Source: JAGQVA01 sp033764335 (GTDB taxonomy: Bacteria; Bacteroidota; Bacteroidia; J057). From it: a stretch of DNA of 64,000 nt. The DNA is taken from positions 76,612 through 140,611 of the forward strand of contig JANRJC010000042.1 of NCBI GenBank assembly GCA_033764335.1, read 5' to 3'. The position numbers and the translations under genes were made by a program. The stretch's first letter is position 1. The number at the start of each line of letters is the position of its first letter. The notes under the pieces are model-generated. The model was not told where the DNA came from and did not search any database. It was given only the letters and a program-made list of their open reading frames with translations. Of the stretch, positions 27,619-36,390 are shown one piece after another.

Positions 27619-27900
27619 ATGGCAAGATCGCTGAAAAAAGGGCCATTTATTGACCCAAAACTGGAAAGAAAAGTTCTGAAAATGAACGAGAGCGGGAGTA
27701 AGCGTATGATAAAGACCTGGGCGAGACGTTCAATGATTTCGCCGGATTTTGTTGGGCATACGGTTGCTGTACATAATGGCAATAAGTTTATTCCCGTATT
27801 TGTGACAGAGAACATGGTCGGTCATAAGTTAGGTGAATTTTCCCCGACCAGAAATTTCAGAGGACACGCCGGTAACAGAAAGGACGCAAGGAAGAAATAA
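27619..27900 (+). CDS. rpsS: 30S ribosomal protein S19
   Basis: 93 residues. S19 lies in the 30S head beside S13 and contacts 23S rRNA in a bridge. KKGPFIDPKLERKV, WARRSMISPDFVGHT and GEFSPTRNFRGHAG are the standard motifs. Its stop codon is immediately followed by the rplV start (ATG at 27902). Confidence 0.97.
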   Translation: MARSLKKGPFIDPKLERKVLKMNESGSKRMIKTWARRSMISPDFVGHTVAVHNGNKFIPVFVTENMVGHKLGEFSPTRNFRGHAGNRKDARKK

Positions 27901-27901
27901 A

Positions 27902-28372
27902 ATGTCGGAAACAGCAAAAATGACCCGCAAGGAAAAAATCGCTGCCGGGATTGAAAAAGGCCCCAAACGTAAAAAAGCTTACGCCGATAGGCTCAAAGCT
28001 GAAAAGGCAGACAAAACAGAGGTTTCTCTGAACAGCTACCGGTCCTCAGCCCGCAAAATGCGCTTGGTTGTGGATCAGATCCGGGGCATGGAAGTGTTTC
28101 ATGCTATTAATACCCTGAAGTTTACCAGCCGGGCTGCAGCACCTGCTGTCGGAAGGCTCCTTCGCTCCGCTATTACCAGCTACGAAGAAAAAAATGAAGG
28201 GGAAAGAGTAGATATTGGTACTCACTACGTGAAAGAAGCATCTGTGGATGGCGCAAGAATGCTCAAGCGGTTGAATCCTGCTCCTCAGGGCCGGGCTCAT
28301 TTAGTCCGCAAACGTTACTGCCATGTAACCCTGACAATAGACAGGATTCCAGAAACTGAAGACCAAGATTAA
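27902..28372 (+). CDS. rplV: 50S ribosomal protein L22 with N-terminal basic extension
   Basis: 156 residues from the ATG at 27902, which abuts the rpsS stop; an upstream in-frame ATG at 27833 lies inside rpsS and is rejected. The canonical L22 fold starts only near residue 40 (SLNSYRSSARKMRLVVDQIRG), so the protein carries a ~38-residue Lys/Glu-rich leader not found in typical ~110-residue L22. The tunnel hairpin (GARMLKRLNPAPQGRAHLVRKR) is intact. Confidence 0.95.
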   Translation: MSETAKMTRKEKIAAGIEKGPKRKKAYADRLKAEKADKTEVSLNSYRSSARKMRLVVDQIRGMEVFHAINTLKFTSRAAAPAVGRLLRSAITSYEEKNEGERVDIGTHYVKEASVDGARMLKRLNPAPQGRAHLVRKRYCHVTLTIDRIPETEDQD

Positions 28373-28389
28373 TCATAAACGCTAGGAAA

Positions 28390-29076
28390 TTGGGACAGAA
28401 GACGCATCCAATAGGACTTAGGTTAGGTATCACCAAAGGTTGGGATTCTAACTGGTTTGGTGGGAAAGATTTCTCCGATAAACTTATCGAAGACGAGAAA
28501 ATTCGTGCCTACCTCAATACCCGGATACCCAAGGGCGGTATTTCGAAGATTGTTATCGAACGCACACTTCGCAAGATTACCATTACCATTCACACTTCCC
28601 GTCCTGGAATTGTGATCGGTAAAGGAGGAAAAGAAGTTGACAAACTGCGGGAAGAGATCAAAAAGCTCACAGGGAAAGACGTTCAGATCAATATATTTGA
28701 GATTAAACGCCCCGAGCTTGATGCTACTCTCGTAGGCCAGCAGATTGCACAACAATTGGAAGGCCGGGTTTCTTTCCGTCGTGCGATGAAAGCTTCCCTT
28801 GCCTCTACCATGCGTGCAGGCGCTCAGGGCTGCAAGATCATGTGCGCCGGTCGTTTAGGCGGTGCAGAAATGGCGCGTACCGAGCAATATAAGCAGGGTA
28901 GAATTCCACTTCAAACACTTCGGGCCGATATTGATTATGCACTTGTAGAAGCGCATACCATCTATGGAGTCATTGGTGTGAAGGTGTGGATATTCAAAAA
29001 AGAAATCTACGGCAGAGTGGATCTTTCTCCCAACTCAAAATCAGAGCGGAAAAGGACTAAAAAACGGAGAAGATAG
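28390..29076 (+). CDS. rpsC: 30S ribosomal protein S3
   Basis: 228 residues. S3 forms part of the mRNA entry channel. The start must be TTG at 28390, since the frame opens with the universal GQKTHPIGLRLGI and no ATG is available. The KH domain has the GKGG loop (IVIGKGGKEVDKLRE), and the C-terminal domain holds the helicase-type basic face. The C-terminal tail is lysine/arginine-rich (SERKRTKKRRR). Confidence 0.96.
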   Translation: MGQKTHPIGLRLGITKGWDSNWFGGKDFSDKLIEDEKIRAYLNTRIPKGGISKIVIERTLRKITITIHTSRPGIVIGKGGKEVDKLREEIKKLTGKDVQINIFEIKRPELDATLVGQQIAQQLEGRVSFRRAMKASLASTMRAGAQGCKIMCAGRLGGAEMARTEQYKQGRIPLQTLRADIDYALVEAHTIYGVIGVKVWIFKKEIYGRVDLSPNSKSERKRTKKRRR

Positions 29077-29123
29077 GATCATACGGCTAAAACGCCATCC
29101 GAAACTCGAAACTTAGAAATATC

Positions 29124-29543
29124 ATGTTACAGCCGAAGAAAGTTAAATATAGAAAAGTTCAGAAGGGCAGGATGAAAGGCAATTCGGGAAGAGGTGCTGA
29201 GATTGCCTTTGGATCGTATGGATTAAAATCGCTTGAATCAAGCTTTATTACATCCCGCCAGATCGAAGCCTGCCGTATCACGATTTCCCGTGCGATGAAA
29301 AGGGAAGGGAACATGTGGATTCGGATTTTTCCCGACAAGCCTATTACCAAAAAGCCTGCAGAGGTTCGGATGGGTAAAGGAAAAGGTAACCCCGAATACT
29401 GGGCTGCTGTTGTAAAGCCAGGAAGAATTATGTTCGAACTGGATGGCGTACCTGAAGCTATTGCGAAAGAAGCCTTGAGGCTCGCCGCAAATAAGCTGCC
29501 GATTAAAACAAAATTTGTAGTTAGAAGAGATTTACAAGGATAA
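29124..29543 (+). CDS. rplP: 50S ribosomal protein L16
   Basis: 139 residues. L16 organises the A-site region of the 50S subunit and is added late in assembly. MLQPKKVKYRKVQKGRMKG, GSYGLKSLESSFITSRQIEA and RMGKGKGNPEYWAAVVKPG are diagnostic. The Arg that RoxA/YcfD hydroxylates in E. coli cannot be confirmed by eye. Four bases separate it from rpmC. Confidence 0.97.
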   Translation: MLQPKKVKYRKVQKGRMKGNSGRGAEIAFGSYGLKSLESSFITSRQIEACRITISRAMKREGNMWIRIFPDKPITKKPAEVRMGKGKGNPEYWAAVVKPGRIMFELDGVPEAIAKEALRLAANKLPIKTKFVVRRDLQG

Positions 29544-29547
29544 CGAT

Positions 29548-29754
29548 ATGAAGGCCAAAGAAATCAGGGATCTGACCACTCCAGAGCTTATTGCCAGGAT
29601 CAAAGATGAAGACGATAAACTCCTGCGACTCAGACTCAACCACGCGGTGTCTGCAATAGAAAACCCTTCGGAAATAAGGGATACGCGTAAAGCAATTGCA
29701 AGATTGAATACGATTCTTCGGGAGAGACAATTGGCGGAAAAAGCAAACAACTAA
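29548..29754 (+). CDS. rpmC: 50S ribosomal protein L29
   Basis: 68 residues, two long helices as expected for L29. KAKEIRDLTTPELIARIKDE and RDTRKAIARLNTILRERQ are the usual signatures. Together with L23 it surrounds the tunnel exit. Starts 4 bp after rplP and ends 6 bp before rpsQ. Confidence 0.95.
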   Translation: MKAKEIRDLTTPELIARIKDEDDKLLRLRLNHAVSAIENPSEIRDTRKAIARLNTILRERQLAEKANN

Positions 29755-29760
29755 CCAGTC

Positions 29761-30030
29761 ATGAGCGAAATAACAGTTACGAGAAACCTCAGGAAAGTCA
29801 GGGTCGGTAAAGTCATCAGTAATAAGATGGATAAGTCGATCGTGGTTGCGGTTGAAAGGAAAGTAAAGCACCCGATGTATGGTAAATTTGTGCATAAAAC
29901 TTCCCGCTTTATGGCCCATGACGAAAACAACGAATGTGGAATAGGTGATACCGTCCGTATTATGGAAACACGCCCGTTGAGCAAACGCAAGCGTTGGCGG
30001 TTAATGGAAATCATTGAGAAAGCAAAATAG
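29761..30030 (+). CDS. rpsQ: 30S ribosomal protein S17
   Basis: 89 residues with an OB fold. S17 is a primary binder of 16S rRNA in the 30S body. RKVRVGKVISNKMDKSIVVAV, HPMYGKFVHKTSRFMAHDE and CGIGDTVRIMETRPLSKRKRW are characteristic. Normal length for the family. Confidence 0.96.
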   Translation: MSEITVTRNLRKVRVGKVISNKMDKSIVVAVERKVKHPMYGKFVHKTSRFMAHDENNECGIGDTVRIMETRPLSKRKRWRLMEIIEKAK

Positions 30031-30065
30031 GTTTCCATATATAGGAAACAGAAACCCTAAGAACG

Positions 30066-30434
30066 ATGATACAACAGGAGACGAGACTAAAAGTAGCGGA
30101 TAATAGCGGAGCTAAAGAGCTTCTCTGCATAAGGGTACTGGGCGGTACCAAAAGGAGATATGCCCGCGTCGGGGATCGGATTATTTGTTCCGTCAAGTCC
30201 GCCGATCCTAGCTCCAACGTCAAAAAAGGTGATGTAGTCAAAGCGGTAGTCGTCAGGACTCGAAAAGAACGCCGGCGTGTGGACGGCTCTTATATCCGGT
30301 TCGATGATAATGCCGCGGTATTGCTAGCCAATGATGGTGGCCCTCGGGGAACAAGGATTTTTGGCCCGGTTGCACGTGAACTGCGCGATAAAGGTTATAT
30401 GAAAATCGTATCCCTCGCTCCGGAGGTACTATAG
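30066..30434 (+). CDS. rplN: 50S ribosomal protein L14
   Basis: 122 residues. L14 helps form intersubunit bridges with 16S rRNA and is the binding site of the silencing factor RsfS in other bacteria. MIQQETRLKVADNSGAKE, RRRVDGSYIRFDDNAAVL and GTRIFGPVARELRDKGYMKI are near-universal motifs, all present. Confidence 0.98.
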   Translation: MIQQETRLKVADNSGAKELLCIRVLGGTKRRYARVGDRIICSVKSADPSSNVKKGDVVKAVVVRTRKERRRVDGSYIRFDDNAAVLLANDGGPRGTRIFGPVARELRDKGYMKIVSLAPEVL

Positions 30435-30446
30435 AGAATAATAATT

Positions 30447-30770
30447 ATGGCAACAAAACTCCATATCAAAAAAGGCGATACCGTTCGCGTACTCTCTGGC
30501 TCTGACCGGGGAAAGGAAGGGCGGGTTCTTCAGGTTTTCCCTAAAGATCAAAAGGCGCTCGTAGAGGGAATTCGTTTAGTGAAAAAACACATTAAACCTT
30601 CCCAACAAAACCCAAACGGCGGAATCATTGACCAGGAAGCTCCTGTTCATATTTCTAACCTGATGGTGGTTGATCCCAGTACAAGAAAACCCTCCCGTGT
30701 AGGCCGTAAAATGTCGGAAGATGGTAAACTGGTACGTTACGCGAAAAAAAGCGGAAATATTCTTAAGTAA
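30447..30770 (+). CDS. rplX: 50S ribosomal protein L24
   Basis: 107 residues. The N-terminal KOW motif (KKGDTVRVLSGSDRGKEGRVLQVF) is clear; L24 is an early assembly protein binding the 5' end of 23S rRNA. GGIIDQEAPVHISNLMVVDP is conserved. A 73-bp gap follows before rplE, larger than most in this block; it shows no gene. Confidence 0.96.
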   Translation: MATKLHIKKGDTVRVLSGSDRGKEGRVLQVFPKDQKALVEGIRLVKKHIKPSQQNPNGGIIDQEAPVHISNLMVVDPSTRKPSRVGRKMSEDGKLVRYAKKSGNILK

Positions 30771-30843
30771 TAAATGAACGGTTGGCTGCCAGCTCTCACT
30801 TCCGGTTGATTCGGCTGCTTATACAACCCTCAAAATAATAAAA

Positions 30844-31410
30844 ATGTCAAACGAACCGAGATTATACACGCTGTACAAAGAAGAGATAATGGAAAAACTC
30901 TTCAAACAGTTTAACTACAGCTCCACTATGCAAATACCCCGTTTGGAAAAAATCGTTCTGAACCGTGGTGTAGGGGAAGCTGTTTCTGATAAAAAGCTAA
31001 TTGATGCATCCGTAGAAGAATTTTCATTGATCTCGGGTCAGCGTCCGGTAGTAACTTACTCCAAGAAAAGTATTTCAAACTTTAAGTTGAGAGAAGATAT
31101 GCCTATCGGTTGTAAAGTTACGTTGAGACGAGTCCGAATGTATGAATTCCTCGACCGATTTATCAATGTGGCAATGCCTCGGGTAAGAGATTTTCGAGGA
31201 ATTCCGGTGCGGGGTTTTGATGGAAGAGGCAATTTTACAATGGGTATCAAGGAGCAAATCATTTTCCCTGAAATAGATGTGGATAAAATCGGGAAAATTT
31301 CCGGGTTGGATGTTACCTTTGTAACTTCTGCCAACACAGACGAAGAAGCAAAAGCATTGTTGTTGGCTTTTGGTATGCCTTTCCAGGGAATGCAAAGAAA
31401 GCAAGAGTAA
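30844..31410 (+). CDS. rplE: 50S ribosomal protein L5
   Basis: 188 residues. L5 binds 5S rRNA and contacts P-site tRNA. IPRLEKIVLNRGVGEA, SGQRPVVTYSKKSISNFKLRE and RDFRGIPVRGFDGRGNFTMGIKEQ are the family motifs. It ends 4 bp before rpsN. Confidence 0.97.
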   Translation: MSNEPRLYTLYKEEIMEKLFKQFNYSSTMQIPRLEKIVLNRGVGEAVSDKKLIDASVEEFSLISGQRPVVTYSKKSISNFKLREDMPIGCKVTLRRVRMYEFLDRFINVAMPRVRDFRGIPVRGFDGRGNFTMGIKEQIIFPEIDVDKIGKISGLDVTFVTSANTDEEAKALLLAFGMPFQGMQRKQE

Positions 31411-31414
31411 GACT

Positions 31415-31684
31415 ATGGCAAGAAAATCAATTATAGCGAGACAGGAGAAGCGAGAAAAAATGGTAGCCAAATTTGCTGCCAAAAGAAAAGCGCTTAAGGA
31501 GGCGGGTGATTACCAGGGACTCGCCCTTTTACCCCGAAACTCCTCCCCCGTGCGTCTGAAAAACCGGTGCAAACTTACCGGAAGACCCAGAGCCTATATC
31601 AGAATGTTTGGCATTTCCAGAATTAAATTTAGAGAACTTGCCCTTCAGGGAAAAATTCCCGGGGTGAAGAAAACAAGTTGGTAA
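31415..31684 (+). CDS. rpsN: 30S ribosomal protein S14, zinc-independent form
   Basis: 89 residues from the ATG at 31415; the frame reaches back to 31370 but that part lies inside rplE. It is the long form, with RNRCKLTGRPRAYIRMFGISRIKFRELA and without the paired CxxC knuckles of the 61-residue zinc type. S14 helps assemble the 30S head with S3 and S10. One base separates it from rpsH. Confidence 0.96.
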   Translation: MARKSIIARQEKREKMVAKFAAKRKALKEAGDYQGLALLPRNSSPVRLKNRCKLTGRPRAYIRMFGISRIKFRELALQGKIPGVKKTSW

Positions 31685-31685
31685 T

Positions 31686-32084
31686 ATGAATACGGATCCA
31701 ATCGCAGACTATCTGACCCGGATAAGAAACGCTCAAAGTGCAGGGCATAAAGTAGTAGATATTCCGGCTTCAAACCTGAAAAAGGAAATCACAAAAGTCC
31801 TCCATGAGTACGGGTATATCCGCAAATTCAAATTTGTTGAAGAAGGCCCACAAGGAGTCATAAAGATCGCGTTGAAATACGATCGCTTCACAAAGAAACC
31901 GGCAATCAGCAAGCTGGAAAGAATCAGCAAACCCGGTTTAAGGCATTATTCAAAAGTAAAGAAAATGCCACGGGTATATAATGGGCTTGGAATTGCCATC
32001 CTATCTACCCCTAAAGGCGTGATGACCGGAAAAAAAGCCGTCACAGAGAATGTGGGTGGCGAAGTATTGTGTTACATTTACTAA
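31686..32084 (+). CDS. rpsH: 30S ribosomal protein S8
   Basis: 132 residues. S8 binds helix 21 of 16S rRNA and in E. coli also represses the spc operon by binding a mimic of that site near rplE. MNTDPIADYLTRIRNAQ and RISKPGLRHYSKVKKMPRVYNGLGIAILSTPKGVMT are present. No mimic was identified by eye in the rplX-rplE gap. Confidence 0.97.
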   Translation: MNTDPIADYLTRIRNAQSAGHKVVDIPASNLKKEITKVLHEYGYIRKFKFVEEGPQGVIKIALKYDRFTKKPAISKLERISKPGLRHYSKVKKMPRVYNGLGIAILSTPKGVMTGKKAVTENVGGEVLCYIY

Positions 32085-32093
32085 GATAGACTC

Positions 32094-32660
32094 ATGTCAA
32101 GAATAGGAAAATTACCAATCTCTCTGCCTGCGGGTGTTACTGTCGAAATGAGTGATACTCATGTTCTTACGGTAAAAGGCCCGAAAGGACAACTTCAGCA
32201 GAAGATTGATCCGGAGATGATCATAAAGGTTGAGAAGGGAACCTTAGTAGTTGCCCGCCCCTCAGACTCAGATCAAAAACGTCACAAAGCGTTACATGGC
32301 CTCTACCGCTCACTGATTAGTAACATGGTAACGGGCGTGGTTCAAGGCTTCAAAAAAGAAATGGAAGTTATCGGTGTCGGTTATAAGGCTGAAGCTAAAG
32401 GCAGTCTTTTGGAATTGTCTTTGGGGTACTCTCACCCGATTGCGATTGTCATGCCTCCCGAAGTAAAAGTAGAAACTGAAACTCAGCGTGGCCAGGCTCC
32501 TAAAATAACGCTTACTTCGATTGATAAGCAGTTACTTGGGCAAATGTCGGCCAAAATCCGTGAAATGAGATCTCCAGAACCTTATAAAGGCAAAGGTATC
32601 CGTTTTGTGGGTGAAGATATTCGTAGAAAAGCAGGTAAGTCTGCAGGTAAGAAGAAATAA
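32094..32660 (+). CDS. rplF: 50S ribosomal protein L6
   Basis: 188 residues, slightly longer than the ~177 of E. coli. Two related alpha/beta domains are visible; SRIGKLPISLPAGVTVEM opens the first and PEPYKGKGIRFVGEDIRRKAGKS closes the protein. L6 lies next to the sarcin-ricin loop and the factor-binding site. Confidence 0.97.
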   Translation: MSRIGKLPISLPAGVTVEMSDTHVLTVKGPKGQLQQKIDPEMIIKVEKGTLVVARPSDSDQKRHKALHGLYRSLISNMVTGVVQGFKKEMEVIGVGYKAEAKGSLLELSLGYSHPIAIVMPPEVKVETETQRGQAPKITLTSIDKQLLGQMSAKIREMRSPEPYKGKGIRFVGEDIRRKAGKSAGKKK

Positions 32661-32670
32661 TTGAAGGAAA

Positions 32671-33033
32671 ATGTCAAAGACGGCGAATAAAACTCTGCGT
32701 AGAATCCGCATAAAAAAGAGACTGCGCACCCGGATTTCCGGCACAGCAGAAAGGCCCCGGTTATCGGTTTTCCGGAGTAGCAAGCAGATTTATGCCCAAA
32801 TTATTGATGATGAGGCTGGTCATACCTTGGCTAGTTGCTCTTCTCAAGTAAAAGATTTAAATTTGCAGCCGCTTTCTAAAACAGATCTGAGCAAAGAAGT
32901 CGGTAAAAAACTGGCAATGATTGCAAAAGAGAAAGGAATTGAAGCGGTAGTATTTGATCGTGGTGGTTATAAATACCACGGAAGAGTAAAAGCATTGGCT
33001 GATGGTGCACGCGAAGGCGGGCTAAACTTTTAA
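32671..33033 (+). CDS. rplR: 50S ribosomal protein L18
   Basis: 120 residues. L18 binds 5S rRNA with L5 and carries it into the 50S subunit. The N-terminal arm is strongly basic (RRIRIKKRLRTRISGTAERPRL); SVFRSSKQIYAQIIDDEAG and FDRGGYKYHGRVKALADGAREGGL are standard. Six bases before rpsE. Confidence 0.97.
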   Translation: MSKTANKTLRRIRIKKRLRTRISGTAERPRLSVFRSSKQIYAQIIDDEAGHTLASCSSQVKDLNLQPLSKTDLSKEVGKKLAMIAKEKGIEAVVFDRGGYKYHGRVKALADGAREGGLNF

Positions 33034-33039
33034 GAACTT

Positions 33040-33558
33040 ATGAATATTCCTAACGAAGTAAGAGTAAAAAGCAGCGAGGTCGAACTACAAGAAAAGGTAG
33101 TAAAGATTAAGCGCGTGGCAAAGGTTGTAAAAGGTGGCCGCCGGTTTAGCTTTAGCGCAATCGTGGTTGTCGGTAACGGAAATGGTATTGTAGGTTTTGG
33201 ATTGGGAAAAGCCAATGAAGTGACGGATGCCATTGCCAAAGGCGTAGATGACGCCAAGAAGAACCTTGTGAAGGTTAATATCCTAAAAGGCACGATTCCT
33301 CATAACTCTTTGACCAAGTTTGGTGCAGCAAAAGTACTCCTCCGCCCCGCAGCAGAAGGTACGGGTGTTCTCGCCGGGGGTGCTATGCGTGCGGTACTTG
33401 AAGCTGCCGGAATTAAAGACGTGATCGGAAAAAGCTTAGGATCTTCCAACCCTCACAACGTAGTAAAAGCGACGATTCTGGCTTTGGTGGGTATGCGTAT
33501 GCCGTATGAAATTGCCAAACGCAGAGGAATTGAATTGAGTAAAGTTTTTAATGGTTAA
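33040..33558 (+). CDS. rpsE: 30S ribosomal protein S5
   Basis: 172 residues. A double-stranded-RNA-binding N-terminal domain (LQEKVVKIKRVAKVVKGGRRF, GLGKANEV) is followed by the S5 C-terminal fold. S5 affects decoding accuracy and mRNA unwinding. The VKGGRR region where spectinomycin-resistance changes occur appears wild type. A 33-bp gap leads to rpmD. Confidence 0.97.
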   Translation: MNIPNEVRVKSSEVELQEKVVKIKRVAKVVKGGRRFSFSAIVVVGNGNGIVGFGLGKANEVTDAIAKGVDDAKKNLVKVNILKGTIPHNSLTKFGAAKVLLRPAAEGTGVLAGGAMRAVLEAAGIKDVIGKSLGSSNPHNVVKATILALVGMRMPYEIAKRRGIELSKVFNG

Positions 33559-33591
33559 TTCGAACGATCGAATCTAAGAAATAAAGAAATC

Positions 33592-33777
33592 ATGTACCCC
33601 AAAGTTAGAATAACCCAGGTCAGAAGTACCATAAAACGCCCGAAAGATCAGAAAGCTACTATTGTAGCATTGGGATTAGGGAAGATCAACCGAACTGTGG
33701 AAAAAGAATGTACCCCGCAAATTTTGGGCATGATCAAAAAGGTAACTCATTTGGTTAAAATTGAAGAGACGGAATAA
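33592..33777 (+). CDS. rpmD: 50S ribosomal protein L30
   Basis: 61 residues, normal for bacterial L30. RITQVRSTIKRPKDQKATIVALGLGKINRTVE is diagnostic. L30 is absent in some lineages, so its presence here is informative. Follows rpsE and precedes rplO by 5 bp. Confidence 0.95.
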   Translation: MYPKVRITQVRSTIKRPKDQKATIVALGLGKINRTVEKECTPQILGMIKKVTHLVKIEETE

Positions 33778-33782
33778 TTATC

Positions 33783-34232
33783 ATGAAGTTACATACACTA
33801 TCACCCGCTCAGGGATCAACTAAAACCCGCAAACGCATAGGGCGTGGTCAGGGTTCTGGAAGAGGTGGAACCTCCACCCGTGGGCACAAAGGACAAAAAT
33901 CCCGTAGTGGATATAGTTTCCGTCCCTGGTTTGAAGGTGGACAGATGCCTCTTCAACGTCGTGTCCCCAAATTTGGATTTAAAAATCCTTTTCGGGTTGA
34001 ATACAAAGTGATCAACCTTGATACCTTACAGGAACTTGCTATGGCAAATCCTGGCGCAGAGATCAACCATACATTATTGGTTGAACACGGTCTCATCTCC
34101 TCTACCCAGACATTGGTAAAAGTCCTTGGAAGAGGTGAATGGACAATCAAGGCAGAGGTTAAACTGAATAAATTTAGTAAGTCCGCCAGAGAAGCCATTG
34201 AAGGCAACGGAGGAACCGCTACAGAAGCTTAG
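33783..34232 (+). CDS. rplO: 50S ribosomal protein L15
   Basis: 149 residues. The glycine/arginine-rich N-terminal extension (KTRKRIGRGQGSGRGGTSTRGHKGQKSR) threads into 23S rRNA; GFEGGQMPLQRR-like sequence (FEGGQMPLQRRVPK) follows. L15 is a late assembly protein. The secY start is 5 bp after its stop. Confidence 0.97.
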   Translation: MKLHTLSPAQGSTKTRKRIGRGQGSGRGGTSTRGHKGQKSRSGYSFRPWFEGGQMPLQRRVPKFGFKNPFRVEYKVINLDTLQELAMANPGAEINHTLLVEHGLISSTQTLVKVLGRGEWTIKAEVKLNKFSKSAREAIEGNGGTATEA

Positions 34233-34237
34233 ATTAG

Positions 34238-35581
34238 ATGAAAGCCCTTATCGATACGCTAAGAAACATTTTCAAAATTCCGGAATTGAAAAACCGGATT
34301 TTGTACACGCTGTTACTACTGGCTGTTTACCGGTTAGGATCCTTTATTATCCTTCCCGGAGTTGACTCTAGTGAGTTACAGTCAAATTTTGGCAATGCTG
34401 GTGCAGGCGGCAATTTGCTTGATCTTTTTAATGTATTTCTGGGAGGGGCTTTTGCCCGCGGGTCCATTCTTGCATTAGGGATCATGCCATATATCTCTGC
34501 ATCCATTGTGGTTCAATTGTTGGGTGCGGTTTTACCTTCTATCCAAAAACTTCGCTCCGAAGGAGAAAGTGGACAGAAGAAAATGAACCAGATTACCCGC
34601 TATCTTACTGTAGCGATTACATTTGGACAGGCTATCAGTTATGTCGTATATCTGAAGGGTCAGTTTCCAGGGGCTGCTGCGGGGTTGTCCAGTACATTTT
34701 TCTGGATTACAACGGTATGTATTCTTACTGCGAGTACCATGTTTTTGGTGTGGCTCGGTGAGCGGATTACAGATAACGGTATCGGGAATGGGGTATCACT
34801 TATCATCATGATTGGTATTATAGCAAGATTCCCGCCCACATTGATCAATGAGGCTCGTTCAACCCTGCCCATGATCTTTTTCATTGAGATTCTTGCCTTA
34901 GGCATTGTTACAATGGCTGTCGTTGCGCTTACTCAGGCAACGCGTAAAATACCGGTTAATTACGCTCGTCAAATGATGGGAAATCGAATCGGTCAGTTGG
35001 GACGAGGAAATGCTGCACGGCAATATATTCCACTGAAAGTGAATTCGGCAGGTGTTATGCCCATCATTTTTGCTCAGGCCATTATGTTTTTGCCTACTAC
35101 TCTCATTCAGCTTTCAGGTGCAGAGTCTCTTACGGGGATTGCATCTGTGCTAGGCAACTTTAATGGGCTATGGTACAACGTTATATTCTTTTTAATAATC
35201 ATAGCCTTCACTTATTTCTATACGGCAATTACGGTTAATCCAAATGAAATTGCGGATCAATTGAAGCGTAATGGCGGTTTTATTCCCGGTGTGAAACCCG
35301 GTAAACGCACGGCAGCTTATATAGAGACGGTACTCTCCCGAATTACACTTCCGGGTTCTATTTTCCTGGCATTTGTTTCTATTTTACCAGCAATTGCTAT
35401 GGGAATGGGTACCTCACAGAGTTTTTCCCAGTTTTTTGGGGGTACAACGTTGCTGATTATGATTGGAGTGGTATTGGATACCTTACAACAAATTGAGAGT
35501 TATCTTCTGATGCGTCATTATGATGGACTTATGCAGAGTGGCAGAATTAAAGGTCGTAGCACAAAAGGGCTAGCTGTATAA
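34238..35581 (+). CDS. secY: Preprotein translocase channel subunit SecY
   Basis: 447 residues with ten predicted membrane helices. SecY forms the protein-conducting channel through which SecA-driven and co-translational export occurs. Seen: GIMPYISASIVVQLLGAVLPSIQKL, TDNGIGNGVSL and the cytoplasmic loop RKIPVNYARQ in front of LKVNSAGVMPIIFAQ. It is embedded in the ribosomal cluster in the usual place; adk, often next to it, is absent. Confidence 0.98.
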   Translation: MKALIDTLRNIFKIPELKNRILYTLLLLAVYRLGSFIILPGVDSSELQSNFGNAGAGGNLLDLFNVFLGGAFARGSILALGIMPYISASIVVQLLGAVLPSIQKLRSEGESGQKKMNQITRYLTVAITFGQAISYVVYLKGQFPGAAAGLSSTFFWITTVCILTASTMFLVWLGERITDNGIGNGVSLIIMIGIIARFPPTLINEARSTLPMIFFIEILALGIVTMAVVALTQATRKIPVNYARQMMGNRIGQLGRGNAARQYIPLKVNSAGVMPIIFAQAIMFLPTTLIQLSGAESLTGIASVLGNFNGLWYNVIFFLIIIAFTYFYTAITVNPNEIADQLKRNGGFIPGVKPGKRTAAYIETVLSRITLPGSIFLAFVSILPAIAMGMGTSQSFSQFFGGTTLLIMIGVVLDTLQQIESYLLMRHYDGLMQSGRIKGRSTKGLAV

Positions 35582-35587
35582 CAGATC

Positions 35588-36379
35588 ATGAGTGATCAGG
35601 TAACGTATAAATCGCTTGAGGAGATTGAATTGATTCGGGAAAGTTCTTTGCTCGTAGGGAAAACATTAGGAGAACTCAGAAAGCATATAAAACCCGGTGC
35701 CAACACGTTGAAACTGGATCAGATTGCCGAAGAGTTTATCAGAGATCATGGTGGAATTCCTGCTTTTAAAGGGTATGATGCAAGTTTTGCGGATTATCCG
35801 TTCCCTTATACTTTATGTATATCGGTGAATGAGGAAGTGGTGCATGGGATGCCTGCAGCAAATCGTTTGTTGCGAGAAGGGGATTTGGTTTCGATAGACT
35901 GTGGAGTGCAAATGAACGGATATTTTGGGGATTCTGCTTATACCTTTGCGGTTGGAGAAGTATCTTCCAAAAAGCGCAGACTGATGGAGGTTACCCGCCA
36001 ATCCCTCTATATGGGCATAGAAAAGGCAATAGAGGGGAATAGAGTGGGGGATATTTCAAATGCGGTACAACGACACGCGGAGACGTATGGTTACAGTGTA
36101 GTGAGAGAAATGGTTGGGCACGGGGTAGGGAAAAGCCTTCATGAACCACCGGAAGTACCCAATTACGGAAAACGCAAAACGGGGGCTTTATTGAAGGATG
36201 GAATGGTAATTGCGATCGAACCAATGATCAATATGGGCAAAAGGTTCATCAAAGTTGCTAAAGATGGCTGGACTGTTTATACAACGGATCGCCTTCCATC
36301 GGCGCATTATGAGCATTGTGTAGTCATACGGAAGGATAAAGCAGAAATTTTATCTACCTTTGAGTTTATTGAGAATTAA
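35588..36379 (+). CDS. map: Type I methionine aminopeptidase
   Basis: 263 residues. It removes the initiator Met from nascent proteins. The five metal ligands can be placed: two Asp in SIDCGVQMNGYFGDSAYTF, His in EMVGHGVGKSLHEPP, Glu in AIEPMIN and Glu in SAHYEHCVVI. No N-terminal zinc-finger extension, so it is type Ia-like. Follows secY by 6 bp and precedes infA by 11 bp. Confidence 0.97.
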   Translation: MSDQVTYKSLEEIELIRESSLLVGKTLGELRKHIKPGANTLKLDQIAEEFIRDHGGIPAFKGYDASFADYPFPYTLCISVNEEVVHGMPAANRLLREGDLVSIDCGVQMNGYFGDSAYTFAVGEVSSKKRRLMEVTRQSLYMGIEKAIEGNRVGDISNAVQRHAETYGYSVVREMVGHGVGKSLHEPPEVPNYGKRKTGALLKDGMVIAIEPMINMGKRFIKVAKDGWTVYTTDRLPSAHYEHCVVIRKDKAEILSTFEFIEN

Positions 36380-36390
36380 TACAAAAAATT

